Origin: an uncultured bacterium
GTDB lineage: Bacteria; Planctomycetota; UBA1135; GCA-002686595
NCBI GenBank assembly: GCA_913058555.1
Contig: CAJXRJ010000003.1
Span: forward strand, 1-32,749
Reading direction: 5' to 3'
Length of the DNA stretch: 32,749 bases
The notes beneath the pieces were generated by a model. That model searched no databases, was not told the origin of the DNA, and saw nothing but the letters and a program-made list of their open reading frames with translations. Of the stretch, positions 1 to 9,237 are shown one piece after another. The first letter of the stretch is position 1. Each line of letters opens with the position of its first letter. Made by a program: the position numbers and the translations under genes.

Positions 1-49
1 ATCTACACACTGCATATCGTCGGCAGCGTCAGATGTGTATAAGAGACAG
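1..49 (+). other. Illumina/Nextera adapter contamination (P5 tail + i5 index + Read-1 transposase adapter), not genomic
   Basis: 1-8 ATCTACAC is the P5 3' end; 9-16 ACTGCATA matches a standard Nextera i5 index; 17-49 TCGTCGGCAGCGTCAGATGTGTATAAGAGACAG is the Nextera Read-1 adapter including the 19-bp mosaic end. Confidence 0.98.
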
Positions 50-173
50 AGGCGGAGTCATGCAGCGTGTAGCGACCTCACCAGCGGATCAGCATTGGAT
101 TCCTTGACCGTTCAGCTGAAACCGGGCTCGACTTCGCTTCGCTCGGTCAGCGGTGATGACCGCCTCGCGGCAT

Positions 174-2579
174 CTACAAGACGATGCGCGCTCGCACGCG
201 GCCGGCTGGGTCGCGCAGCAAGAGCGTCTCACCGGCGGCGAGGTTTCCGCTGAACGGGCCCACGACGAAGTGCCCCTCACCGGCGTGCGGTGAAGTCGTT
301 CGCTCGCGGAACGCCCGCGAGTCGGCGCAAAGGTACACCTGCCCACCGGCCTCGACCACTGTCCCCGGCGGAAGCGTCATGGTCACGGCGCCCTCCAGGC
401 GATAGCCCGAGAGGTCCGTCGCCCAGGCTGCATCATTGGTGAGCTCGATGTACTCCTCGTCGTTGTTGCCAGACGCAGGTGACAGGTCAAAGCCTGTGAC
501 TCGCAGGCTCGTGCGACGCGAGTTGCCCCCCGGTACCAGTCCGCCATTGGCCGCAAGCAGGCTCCCGTAAAGGTGCCCGCGCCGATTGACCACGTAGCCC
601 GAGATCATGCGGTCCTTCGCCTGCAGGAAGGTCCGGGACGTCTGCCATGTTGGTACGCCCCAGCGCGCCGCGTCCAGCGCGACGTCGGGTGCCATCAGGG
701 TGTAGGCGTCCTCGATGAGGTTCTCCATCCACAGCTCCGATGCCGGTGTGCCCGGCGGCTGAAGGAACTGGTCGCAAACCGTTCGCAACCGACGCAGGTA
801 CATCTCACGGAGCCGCGGGCTCCCGTAGATCCGGTCGATGAGGCGATTCCAGAATCCATCACTGTTCGGGTGCTGGCTATCGCCAATCAGCGGGTGGCTG
901 TTCTGGAAATGATTGTACGAGAGCCGATCGTTGAGGACTCCGCCGTTGTTCAGGTGGTAGTTGCGTCCCCACGTGAGATCCTTGTCCCACGGGATGAACT
1001 CCCATTCGCCATCGCCGTCCGAATCCCGATAGAAGTAGTAGTTCTTGTGGCAGTGATCGTTCTCGTGGATCAGCCAAGAAGCCGCCAGGTAGTTAATCAC
1101 CCTCGGCACGTCGAGGTTGTCGAACAGGTAGTCCTCCATCCCCGGCCCGACCTGCTGAACGGCTGAAACGATGGCCTGCAGGTCCGAGTTATTCTCATGG
1201 GTGCGGGTGACCTTTTCGACACCCGAGGTTCCGCTCGAGAACGTGTTGTACATCTTGTAGAGCGCGCCATTCGGATCCTCGCCGGCCCGTTCGAGGTAGA
1301 AGCGATCCGGCTCCTCGATGAAGGTCTGGACGGAGTAGAAGGTGCCGTTCTGCTCCAGCCGCACGGGAAACGAGGTAGAGCTCAGGGAGCCGACTTCCTC
1401 GTACACGCGATACGACAAAGACTGCCGGACGTGCGCCTTGTCGGACCAGTGTGTGTTGAGGTTGGCCTCGTCGATCGGGACGCCAAGGTCCTGGAGGACC
1501 GGCCGGTGATCCGGGTTGAAGTCGAACTTGAAGCTCTTGCGCGGGTAACCGGCAGAGCTCGACCCCCGGCGGTTGACCTTGACGTTGTCGTAGAATTCGC
1601 CTTCGATCCACAGCGAGCAGCGCGTGCCCGCTGATGTGTTTGCCGCGGAGGGGTTCTGGATGAACCACTCCCAGACGGGCAGCGGGCTGACCCCCAGGCT
1701 CGGATCAAGGACGACCGTGCCATGCCACTCGGGCGAGCCCAAGGGGCTCAGGAAGGCAGGCAGGGTCGTCGTGCCGATGGAGTCGGAGACGATGATCTTG
1801 TAGCGCAGCATCTCGCCCGGGCCAGTCAGCGAGGAGCCGATGGAACTCGTGTAGATCCCATCACTGGCAAAAGCGTCCGGCGCAACACCGTCGTCGAACA
1901 TGGGCACGCTCTGCTGGGCGCCATGCATGATGCGGTACACAAGGTCGACGCTCGGTGCACTCGCGCCAAGTGTGGGGGCCCTCACCGACACGACGAGATC
2001 GTCGTTGTCGCTGGGTTGGTGCGGCGTGTGCATCGTGTCCCATGCCGGAGGCCCGCCGGCCGAGTTCGGAGCGTTGGGTGTCGGTACCGTGAAGAAACGA
2101 GGTTCGGTCGTTGGGGCCGGGTTGAATGACAGCCCGTAGGAGATGTCGTCCGTCTGCGGAGGGAACTCAGGTGTGTAGGCCGAGGCGATCGTTCCCGCGG
2201 GATCCACGAGTGCAAGGTACTCACCGCTTCCCGAGAGCTTGAAGTTCGTGTGGAGCGTCCCCGCGGGGTCGCGTCGGTTCTTGCTCGACGCGAAGATGAC
2301 CAGGAAGCCGCTTTCACTCAGGTTCGTTCCCGGTGGGAACGTCCACTTCGTCAGATCGCCCGGATCATCGGTGAGGGCCCATCCGCTGAGATTGACGGGG
2401 CCCGCGCCCGGAATGTTGTGCACTTCGATCCAGTCCGAGTGATCGCCGTCCTCGTCCTGGAGGCCGTTGTCGTTGCGGGCCAGCAGCTCGGTGATCACTG
2501 GCCCTTGGGCCAGAACAGAATTCACGAGATACGGCGCCAGCAGGATGGCGAGGGAGAAGTGGCGGCTGAGACGGGTCAT
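174..2579 (-). CDS. Secreted CotH kinase family protein with lamin-tail (LTD) domains at both ends
   Basis: Signal peptide MTRLSRHFSLAILLAPYLVNSVLAQ; LTD-like 'VITELLARNDNGLQDEDGDHSDWIEVHN'; CotH-like 'VKVNRRGSSSAGYPRKSFKFDF' and 'EFIPWDKDLTWGRNYH'; second LTD 'DEEYIELTNDAAWATDLSGYRL'. Start chosen at ATG 2579 rather than the ORF-track 2723. Confidence 0.88.
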   Translation of the reverse strand: MTRLSRHFSLAILLAPYLVNSVLAQGPVITELLARNDNGLQDEDGDHSDWIEVHNIPGAGPVNLSGWALTDDPGDLTKWTFPPGTNLSESGFLVIFASSKNRRDPAGTLHTNFKLSGSGEYLALVDPAGTIASAYTPEFPPQTDDISYGLSFNPAPTTEPRFFTVPTPNAPNSAGGPPAWDTMHTPHQPSDNDDLVVSVRAPTLGASAPSVDLVYRIMHGAQQSVPMFDDGVAPDAFASDGIYTSSIGSSLTGPGEMLRYKIIVSDSIGTTTLPAFLSPLGSPEWHGTVVLDPSLGVSPLPVWEWFIQNPSAANTSAGTRCSLWIEGEFYDNVKVNRRGSSSAGYPRKSFKFDFNPDHRPVLQDLGVPIDEANLNTHWSDKAHVRQSLSYRVYEEVGSLSSTSFPVRLEQNGTFYSVQTFIEEPDRFYLERAGEDPNGALYKMYNTFSSGTSGVEKVTRTHENNSDLQAIVSAVQQVGPGMEDYLFDNLDVPRVINYLAASWLIHENDHCHKNYYFYRDSDGDGEWEFIPWDKDLTWGRNYHLNNGGVLNDRLSYNHFQNSHPLIGDSQHPNSDGFWNRLIDRIYGSPRLREMYLRRLRTVCDQFLQPPGTPASELWMENLIEDAYTLMAPDVALDAARWGVPTWQTSRTFLQAKDRMISGYVVNRRGHLYGSLLAANGGLVPGGNSRRTSLRVTGFDLSPASGNNDEEYIELTNDAAWATDLSGYRLEGAVTMTLPPGTVVEAGGQVYLCADSRAFRERTTSPHAGEGHFVVGPFSGNLAAGETLLLRDPAGRVRARIVL

Positions 2580-2723
2580 AGGCGAGGGTGATGGAGGGTT
2601 TTCCATCCTGACATAATCTGCCGCCTCTGACGGGGGAGGCCCCAGGCTGGGACCAGGGGGAGGGCAGCAACGCCCGCCCGTGGTACCCTCTGCTCTCCGG
2701 CCGTAGCCCGCTAGCCCCACCAC

Positions 2724-3803
2724 ATGCGCTCCAACCTACTATTCACATTGCTCTGCTGTGCGCTCCTCGCACCGGAGCAGGCCGCGGCGCAAGCCGGAGT
2801 CTTCGTCGATCTTGGACCCGCAGGCATTCACGGCGCACCGAGCGCCGCGCACGGCGCTGCCGCGGGCATCGCTGGGTTCTGGAACGAAATCGACACCGAC
2901 GCCATCGGCGCGGGCGGGTTCCCGTTCACTGCGACCGGCCTCGTCGATTTGAGCGGGGCCGGGACTGGCATCACGGTCACCTTCGACGACCTCGGCTCGG
3001 GGATGGACGCGTTCCTTTACGACAACCCCGCGACCTCCGGCGGCGTCGACGCGTTGCTCGACGACCTCGCCTTCTTCGGCGGAGCGGCCATCCTCGAGGT
3101 CCGAGGCCTCATGCCCGGTCGCTACGAAGTCTTCACATACGCGACGACGCCCGACGGCGCGCCCCACGAGACGCGCGTGCGCGTGATCGGTTCACCCGAC
3201 CCGTCGCAAGATGTTGGCGGACCTTTCGCCGGCGGGTACGCGCTTGGCGTCACCCATGCGCGCCATGAGATCACGGTGGGCCCAGGCGGCACGGTGTTGA
3301 TCCGGCTCGACGTGGCTGCGGAGTTCATGTCAGTCAACGGCTTTCAGATTGTGCCGTTCGGAGCGGCGGCAGACTTGGGGGCAACGTATTGCTCGCCCGC
3401 CGTCCTCAACGCGTCAGGGGACGCAGGCGAGATTTCCGCTCTTGGCAGCGCGCGCCGCAGTTCCAACGACGTCACGCTCACGGCGAGCTCTCTCCCGCAG
3501 AACCAGTTCGGTTTCTTCCTCAACAGCCAGACGCAGGGATTCGTCGTGGCTCCCGGCGGGAGCATAGGCAACCTATGTCTCGGCGGCTCCATTGGCCGCT
3601 ACGCCGGCCCAGGTCAGGTGCTGAGCAGCGGCGCCACGGGTGCGTTCTCCCTCGCGCTCGACCTCGCGATCACTCCGACGCCGTCGGGGCTGGTGTCGAT
3701 ATCGCCTGGAGAGACGTGGAACTTCCAAGCGTGGTACCGGGACACCGTGCTGGGCATCCCAATATCGAACTTCACGGACGGCCTGGCGATCACGTTCCTT
3801 TGA
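2724..3803 (+). CDS. Secreted protein with C-terminal LCLGG/ITF module
   Basis: N-terminal signal peptide MRSNLLFTLLCCALLAPEQAAAQ; C-terminal 138 aa (YCSPAV...NLCLGGSIGRY...WNFQAWYRDT...SNFTDGLAITFL) partly shared with the protein at 11628-14114. Confidence 0.85.
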   Translation: MRSNLLFTLLCCALLAPEQAAAQAGVFVDLGPAGIHGAPSAAHGAAAGIAGFWNEIDTDAIGAGGFPFTATGLVDLSGAGTGITVTFDDLGSGMDAFLYDNPATSGGVDALLDDLAFFGGAAILEVRGLMPGRYEVFTYATTPDGAPHETRVRVIGSPDPSQDVGGPFAGGYALGVTHARHEITVGPGGTVLIRLDVAAEFMSVNGFQIVPFGAAADLGATYCSPAVLNASGDAGEISALGSARRSSNDVTLTASSLPQNQFGFFLNSQTQGFVVAPGGSIGNLCLGGSIGRYAGPGQVLSSGATGAFSLALDLAITPTPSGLVSISPGETWNFQAWYRDTVLGIPISNFTDGLAITFL

Positions 3804-4239
3804 GGGGTAGGCGCAGCCGTCGCCACTTCAGTCAGCCAGTCAGGTCAGGGGCGATGGCGACAGCGACCTCCTCTCGGCATCGTCGGCAGAGGTCAAGGTC
3901 GCATTGATGCCGACGCCCCTTGGCCCCGTGGAGGTCCAGCCCAGCGAGGCATGGAGTTCCAAGCCTTGTCACCACGATGTGAACCCAGGGCCGGCAAGCA
4001 ACCTCACGGACAGGGCTAGCGTGACGTGCAGGTCGGCGCCGGCTGGGAAGCCCCTCGTCGCTCGCTCCGCGTGAACCGCGGGGGGGGAGCATTTGACCTT
4101 TCGCGGCGCGGGCGCGGCCGCCCGCCACCCGTGGGCCGCCAGGGCTCGTCGGTCACTCCGATCCTTCGGGAAGGTCTTGCCCCGTGTCCACGCCGTTGTT
4201 TCCGCGTGGGGACTTCGACCCGCTAGGCGCTGCGCCCGA

Positions 4240-4282
4240 GCGCTTCCGGCGGTCTCAGCTGGGGGCTCCGAGACGGAAGCGC
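4240..4282 (-). terminator. Candidate stem-loop just downstream of the FG-GAP gene
   Basis: GCGCTTCC (240-247) and GTCTC (252-256) pair with GAGAC (270-274) and GGAAGCGC (275-282), with a 4-nt bulge; no obvious U-tract. Confidence 0.4.
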
Positions 4283-4297
4283 CCCCTGGGTCGCGAG

Positions 4298-6622
4298 TCA
4301 GCGGGCCAGATTCTCGAAGAGCCAGAGCGTCTGCGTGTGCCAGCCGATGGAGACCACGTCGAGGTCTCCGTCACCGTCGATGTCTACCGGGAGCGATCCA
4401 TCGTGGTGGTCGATCGCGCCTTTCCCGTCGTCGGCGACGTGCTCGACGAAGCGCGCTCCCCGGTCGATGTTCTCGAAGATCAGCAAGCGATTGCGCTCAG
4501 CGCGGTGCTCGCCGACCACGACGTCAACGTCCCCGTCAGAGTCCATGTCCGCCGTGTGCATGCTGTAGCCCTCCCCCGGGACCTGCGCGATCTCGTGACG
4601 GGTCCAGGGCTCGGTCGGATCCTCGTGCGCCGCGTACCAGACGAGGTCCGTCGCGCCCTCGAAGCTGACGACGGCGTCGAGGCGTCCGTCGCCGTTCATG
4701 TCGGCCAGGCTGCAACGATCGCATGCGGGGATACCGCCGGGCGCATGACGAGTGGGGGCTAGGTCCTTGGCCCCGTCCAAAACGTGTGGGATTGGCGCCG
4801 GCCCTCCGAGTTCGAGCCACTCGGTCCCGAGTAGCAGATCGATGTCCCCGTCCCCGTCGAGGTCACCGGCAGCCAGGTCCTCGGCGAGGGAGCGTTCCGA
4901 GAAGACCGACGCCGTCCACGTCTCTTCGGTCGGTCGCGCGGGAATGCGCAGCCCCGTCAAGCCCTTGCCGCGATCGTGCCAGCTCAGGACGACGGTGCGG
5001 CCGCCGGGTCCCTCGAGGAGTGCCCGCCCCTGGAGAAAGTCGCCCCAGCCGCTCGCTTCGATGTTGATGTGTGCCGTGAATCCGCCGCGGCCGTCACCCC
5101 TGGCCCAGGCGAAGGTGCGGTTGGAAGCCGAACCCTTGCCCTGTGTCCCAAGCACATCAACGTGCCCGTCGCCGTCCAGGTCGTGGACCAGCGCCGTCTG
5201 CCCTAAGGGCGCTGGCAGCGCGCGCGACTCCCAGTCCCCGCGGGCCTCGCCCGGGTTGACGTACCAGTGGCCGCCCGCGACGACGTCCATGTCCCCGTCG
5301 CCATCGAGGTCCGCCGCATCGACGAAGATCGCGCGTGCCGGAAGCTCGCCCTGGATGCGGTGCCGGCTCCATGCATCCAGCGTCTTGGGCGGCGGGCGGT
5401 TCTCGAAGACGCGGACGGGGGCGTCCGTCCACGAGTGTGCACTGGCGATGTCCTGGTCCCCGTCCCCGTCGATGTCGACGAGCTGCGCCTTGTAGGTGGG
5501 CTCTTCAGCGAGAACATGCCGCCGAAAGGAACGTGCGCCGCCTTCGTTCTCGAGCAGCAGCAGCATCGGTTCAGGGGCGCGCTTGCTCATGCCAGCGATC
5601 AGGTCGAGGTCTCCGTCACCGTCGAAGTCCGTGACCTCGAAACTGTGGCAGCAGTCGACGGGGAGGAGTTCATGCCGCTCCCACCCGTCTGGACCCCGCT
5701 CCGGATCGACGTTGCGGTACCAGGTCACCGGGACCCCAAGCTTCTCTGGCTGGGCGACCGCCAGGTCCTGACGTCCATCCCCATCCAAATCGGCGACCTG
5801 CGGCAGGGCCGCAAAATCCATCCAGCTCCCCGTGTCGTCTTCGAACCACTTCGGGTCGTAGATAAACTCCTCGAACTCGTCGGTCCACGGATCGGGGGGC
5901 GTGCGCCACCAGTAGCCGTTGAGCACCAGGTCCATGTCCCCGTCCCCGTCGAGGTCGCCGAGGGCCAGGCCCTCGCGCAGCTTGCAGGGCATGAGACGCG
6001 ATCGGAAGGTTCCATCTTCGAGCCGCGAGTAGAGTGCCACGACTTGCAGCGTCCGCACCACCACGTCGAGCACGCCGTCGCCATCCAGGTCGTGGACCTT
6101 GATGTCCTTCACCTCGCCTTTCGGATCGACCGTCCCGAGCATGTGCTCCGTCCAATCCCCCGTGCCATCTCCGCCGGGGTGTTCGTACCAGGCGAGCTTG
6201 CCGAGGGAATGGGTCCCGACCGGCGCAACCAGGTCGAGGTCGCCGTCGCCGTCCAGGTCACCTGAGCCGAGTTCGTCTCCGTAGTAGCGGGCGGTCCCAA
6301 CGAGGGTCGATGTGCGCCCGCCGTCGCCTAGCCATCGCAGTTCGCCAGGGACCTCGCCGACGCCCCAGGTCTGGACCACAAGGTCCGGGCGGCCGTCCGC
6401 ATCGATATCGGCGGCGAGAACGCGGCCGCCGAGGTTCTCGGACCAGATCGTGATCGGGGCCGGGGCCGAAGTCAGGGTCGGGCGCACGGTCGCGGTCCCG
6501 CTGCCCTCCTGCGAATCAAGGCCCCGGAGGGCTGCGGCTCCCAGGGCGACCAATGAACTCCCCACGAGGACCGCGCGCAGCGCTACACCCTGTCGGCGGT
6601 CCGTTCGTTGCTCGTCGTTCAT
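4298..6622 (-). CDS. FG-GAP/VCBS-repeat protein (beta-propeller type, putative Ca2+-binding DxDGDG loops)
   Basis: About 13 DxDGDGxxDhh motifs (e.g. GDLDGDGDLDLV, HDLDGDGVLDVV, VDIDGDGDLDVV) and an N-terminal hydrophobic segment. Start chosen at ATG 6622 (MNDEQRTDRRQGVALRAVLVG). Confidence 0.87.
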   Translation of the reverse strand: MNDEQRTDRRQGVALRAVLVGSSLVALGAAALRGLDSQEGSGTATVRPTLTSAPAPITIWSENLGGRVLAADIDADGRPDLVVQTWGVGEVPGELRWLGDGGRTSTLVGTARYYGDELGSGDLDGDGDLDLVAPVGTHSLGKLAWYEHPGGDGTGDWTEHMLGTVDPKGEVKDIKVHDLDGDGVLDVVVRTLQVVALYSRLEDGTFRSRLMPCKLREGLALGDLDGDGDMDLVLNGYWWRTPPDPWTDEFEEFIYDPKWFEDDTGSWMDFAALPQVADLDGDGRQDLAVAQPEKLGVPVTWYRNVDPERGPDGWERHELLPVDCCHSFEVTDFDGDGDLDLIAGMSKRAPEPMLLLLENEGGARSFRRHVLAEEPTYKAQLVDIDGDGDQDIASAHSWTDAPVRVFENRPPPKTLDAWSRHRIQGELPARAIFVDAADLDGDGDMDVVAGGHWYVNPGEARGDWESRALPAPLGQTALVHDLDGDGHVDVLGTQGKGSASNRTFAWARGDGRGGFTAHINIEASGWGDFLQGRALLEGPGGRTVVLSWHDRGKGLTGLRIPARPTEETWTASVFSERSLAEDLAAGDLDGDGDIDLLLGTEWLELGGPAPIPHVLDGAKDLAPTRHAPGGIPACDRCSLADMNGDGRLDAVVSFEGATDLVWYAAHEDPTEPWTRHEIAQVPGEGYSMHTADMDSDGDVDVVVGEHRAERNRLLIFENIDRGARFVEHVADDGKGAIDHHDGSLPVDIDGDGDLDVVSIGWHTQTLWLFENLAR

Positions 6623-6943
6623 GGGCCCTTCATCGTCCGCTCGGCGATTCATCCGCGCCAGAACTTGCCCGCAGCTTTGTCCATTTGTCCAGGAAGCGAA
6701 CTGGGCGCGGCCGGGAGCCATACTGCGACACTGAACGGCATGGGGGCACGGATACCGATCTCTGGGGCGACCACCGCCTTGATGCTGCGTCTCGCCTTCC
6801 ACCTGCCGCGACGTTCGGCCATGGGCGGCGGGATCGACCTGATCAGCGCTAGCAGCGGCCTCGCGGTCGTGGCCGAGGGGAAATGGGCGGCCGCTGGACA
6901 CGGCGCCAGGGTCGACGGGGCTGAATGAGGGTGCAGCTTAGCG

Positions 6944-7132
6944 TTGACGCGGCTGGAGAGCTTGTCGCGTACTTTCCTGTCCGACAGCGCCATCCATGAC
7001 GATGCCACGGGCGTTGCGAGCATTGTCAGCGCGAGCGAGCGCGTTCGGTCGGTGACAGCTGACGCCGCGTACGACTCGATAGGGATCTACAACGCCGCCG
7101 ATGGCAAGGGAGCGCAGGCCGCCATCAGCTAG
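6944..7132 (+). pseudogene. IS5-like DDE transposase fragment
   Basis: Short ORF containing 'AIHDDATGVASIVSASERVRSVTADAAYDSIGIYNAADGKGAQAAIS', resembling the 'vtaDgAYDt..iy.aa..rGA.vviPP' block of IS5-type transposases, then stop; no flanking transposase coding. Confidence 0.6.
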
Positions 7133-7308
7133 CCTCCGACAGGCGCAGTGTGGGGGGACCGAGCAGCACCGACCGAAACGCCATCTGCTGGATCGCGGTC
7201 ATGCGGTTGCTGGAGGACTCGCGTGACGCCTTGATCATCGTCCAGCCGGCAATGGAGTCCCTTGGGGAATGCGCGCGGGAGTGGTCCCGGCGCCGGGCAG
7301 CATGCGGC

Positions 7309-8694
7309 TTACTGATCGAGCAGCCGCGGCCAGTCCGTGATGAGTTGATCCGGTGGCTGGCGCGTGGCTCGGTCCGCACGCATCACGAGGAAGCGCTGGC
7401 CATCGGGCGTGACGTTGAACGCCTGCAGGTCGTCACCCGAGTCGGGAAGAACGAGCTCGGGTGCATCGTCGACGGGGCCGTCCTTGGCGAACGCCACGGC
7501 GAACACGCCTTCCTGGCAGCGGTAGAAGAGCTCGGTCCCGTCCCCGTTCCAGCATGGATCGAATCCGCTGTCGGTCGAAATGCGTGTGCGCTTCTTGAGC
7601 TCGGGGTAGGTCGCCACGTAGACCTCGGACCGGCCTGTCTCGTCGCTCTCGTAGGCAAGCCAGCGCCCGTCAGGCGACATGGACGGGTTCCTCTCGCTGG
7701 GAGGCGTCACAAGAAGCGGGCGCCGCTCGAGCGTGTCGATCTCGACGATCCACAGGTCGTATCCCGCGTCCGCGCGTTGCCGGTAGATCACCGACTTCCC
7801 GTCCGCGGTCCAGCAGCCCAGACTGTGTGAGGATCCGTCGTAGGGAACGATCTCCTTCGGCGCACCACTATCCACGTCCAGAACGTACACGCGCGGTGGC
7901 CCCTTTCAGTCGGCAAGGAAGGCGATGCGCGTGCCGTCGGGAGACCATCTGGGGGCGTCGGCCCAGCGTTCATGCGAAGTCGCGCGCGTCGAGACGCCCC
8001 GTTCGAGGTCACGGATCCACAGGTCTTGAGAGCCCGTCTCGTTCTTGATCGCGACGGCGAGCCGCCTGCCCGCACGGTCGAGTCGCAGGCTGTCATCGTA
8101 GTCGTCCGCTTCGGCCACCTGCGCGAGAGTCCGTCCTCCGCGCGCGACCCGCTCTAGGTCAGACTTCCCGCTGACTTTGCGGTAGACGAGCGTCCCCTCG
8201 TCGGAGAAGGAGAAGAACGCGGCGCCCCGTGAGAGGAAGCCCCAGACCCCCTCGACCAGCTGCCGCGGGCTCCCCGCAACCTCGTGCGTATCTGCGTCGA
8301 AGGCCTGAACCAGCAGGCGACCGGCCTCGCACCACGCGAGCCAACCCGGTGAGACGTACTCCGAGCGCGAGGCGCCTCGGGCGATGCGCTTCATCGTTCG
8401 CGTTTCGAGCGATGCGACGTGAATCCAGGCGCCCTCGTCGGTCTGCACGGTGAGGAGGAATCTGCGCGCGCCGGGCAGGTAAGCGGGCCAGAACCGATCG
8501 GGGTGTCGTTGGTGCATGACCACCGGCCTCAAGAGCGACCCTGGGCCGCAGCCTGAGCGTTGGAGGCGCTGGTGAGCACGCCGTTCTAGCATTCTGAGGG
8601 GATGATCTCGTGCCTCCATCCGAAACTCAAGACTCGCTACCGCGTGACCAATAGGCGTGAGCAAAAACAAGAGGTGGTGCAGCGCGGCGACCAC
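7309..8694 (-). pseudogene. PD40/TolB-like beta-propeller remnant of a Ser/Thr kinase-type protein; kinase domain missing, in-frame TGA
   Basis: ORFs 7906-8694 and 7309-7890 share one frame, split only by TGA at 7908-7906 (...RIAFLAD*KGPPRVYVLDVDSG...). Motifs 'PRWSPDGTRIAF', 'PSMSPDGRWLAYESDETGRSEVYV' and 'FNVTPDGQRFLV' are PD40-like. No kinase motifs upstream. Confidence 0.75.
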
Positions 8695-8878
8695 ACGGGC
8701 CGGCTGTTACCGGGGACGTGCTCGCATGCAGCGCTCTCAATCGGATGCGTGAGCGCGGGGGGCCGATGCCCGTAGAGTTGGCCCATTGACCTCGGAGGGG
8801 ATGGGGGACCCCTCCCCGTCTTGTCTCACCGCTGAGCCGCCGCAGTGACGGCCCCGAGAAAGCCGGGATCCTGCCGGC

Positions 8879-9090
8879 ATGCTGACGAACAGCCTCCCGA
8901 TCTGAGCGCTCCTACTGACCGTCGCGGGCTGGGTGCATCGTGAGCGGCGGCGCGCGATCGAGTACCCCATCGAGGAGAACCTCGTCCTCAAGAAGCAGCT
9001 TGGCGACCGGCGGCTCCTGGGTTGTGTGTCAACGACGTTGCCCCGGGACTCGAACCTGCGCTGGCAGCCGCTGGATCGAGGGCGACCTCC
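8879..9090 (+). pseudogene. Decayed integrase/rve-type transposase N-terminus, copy A
   Basis: MLTNSLPI*ALLLTVAGWVHRERRRAIEYPIEENLVLKKQLGDRRL then 'LPRDSNLRWQPLDRG', resembling the 'EYLrEENrvLkeqLGgrRlrLtddqrrrLA...ATIVTPDTiLRWHRrLI' family with an internal stop and internal deletion. Confidence 0.65.
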
Positions 9091-9237
9091 TTGGCCGGAC
9101 GACCTTCGTCGGTGGGGCGTCCCTTTGCCGGACGCATTGGGACTACGTCGATCACTGCCACGGCGACCGTCCGCACCAAGGGCCCGGGAATCTAATGCAT
9201 GATCGTCCGGCCAAGCCGCGCACAACGTCGCTCCGCC

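Noticed and set aside
487-2670. Many ORFs overlapping the CotH gene on both strands (e.g. 573-1166 +, 1195-1668 -, 1722-2129 +)
   Set aside because: Shadow ORFs of a high-GC gene; low-complexity Arg/Pro/Ala-rich or codon-shifted translations without domain motifs.
3804-4239. Intergenic ORFs 3832-4128 (-) and 4026-4226 (+) with Cys pairs and a G8 run
   Set aside because: No convincing homology; probably decayed or noncoding sequence.
4752-6265. Long + strand ORFs 4752-5495 and 5267-6265 opposite the FG-GAP gene
   Set aside because: Antisense of the DxDGDG repeats (repetitive 'VPVPVDV'/'SPSPSRS' translations); the minus-strand frame has a clear protein family.
4298-6622. Regular short DNA repeats, considered as a CRISPR array
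   Set aside because: Repeats are in-frame coding for DxDGDG loops and have irregular spacing with no unique-spacer pattern.
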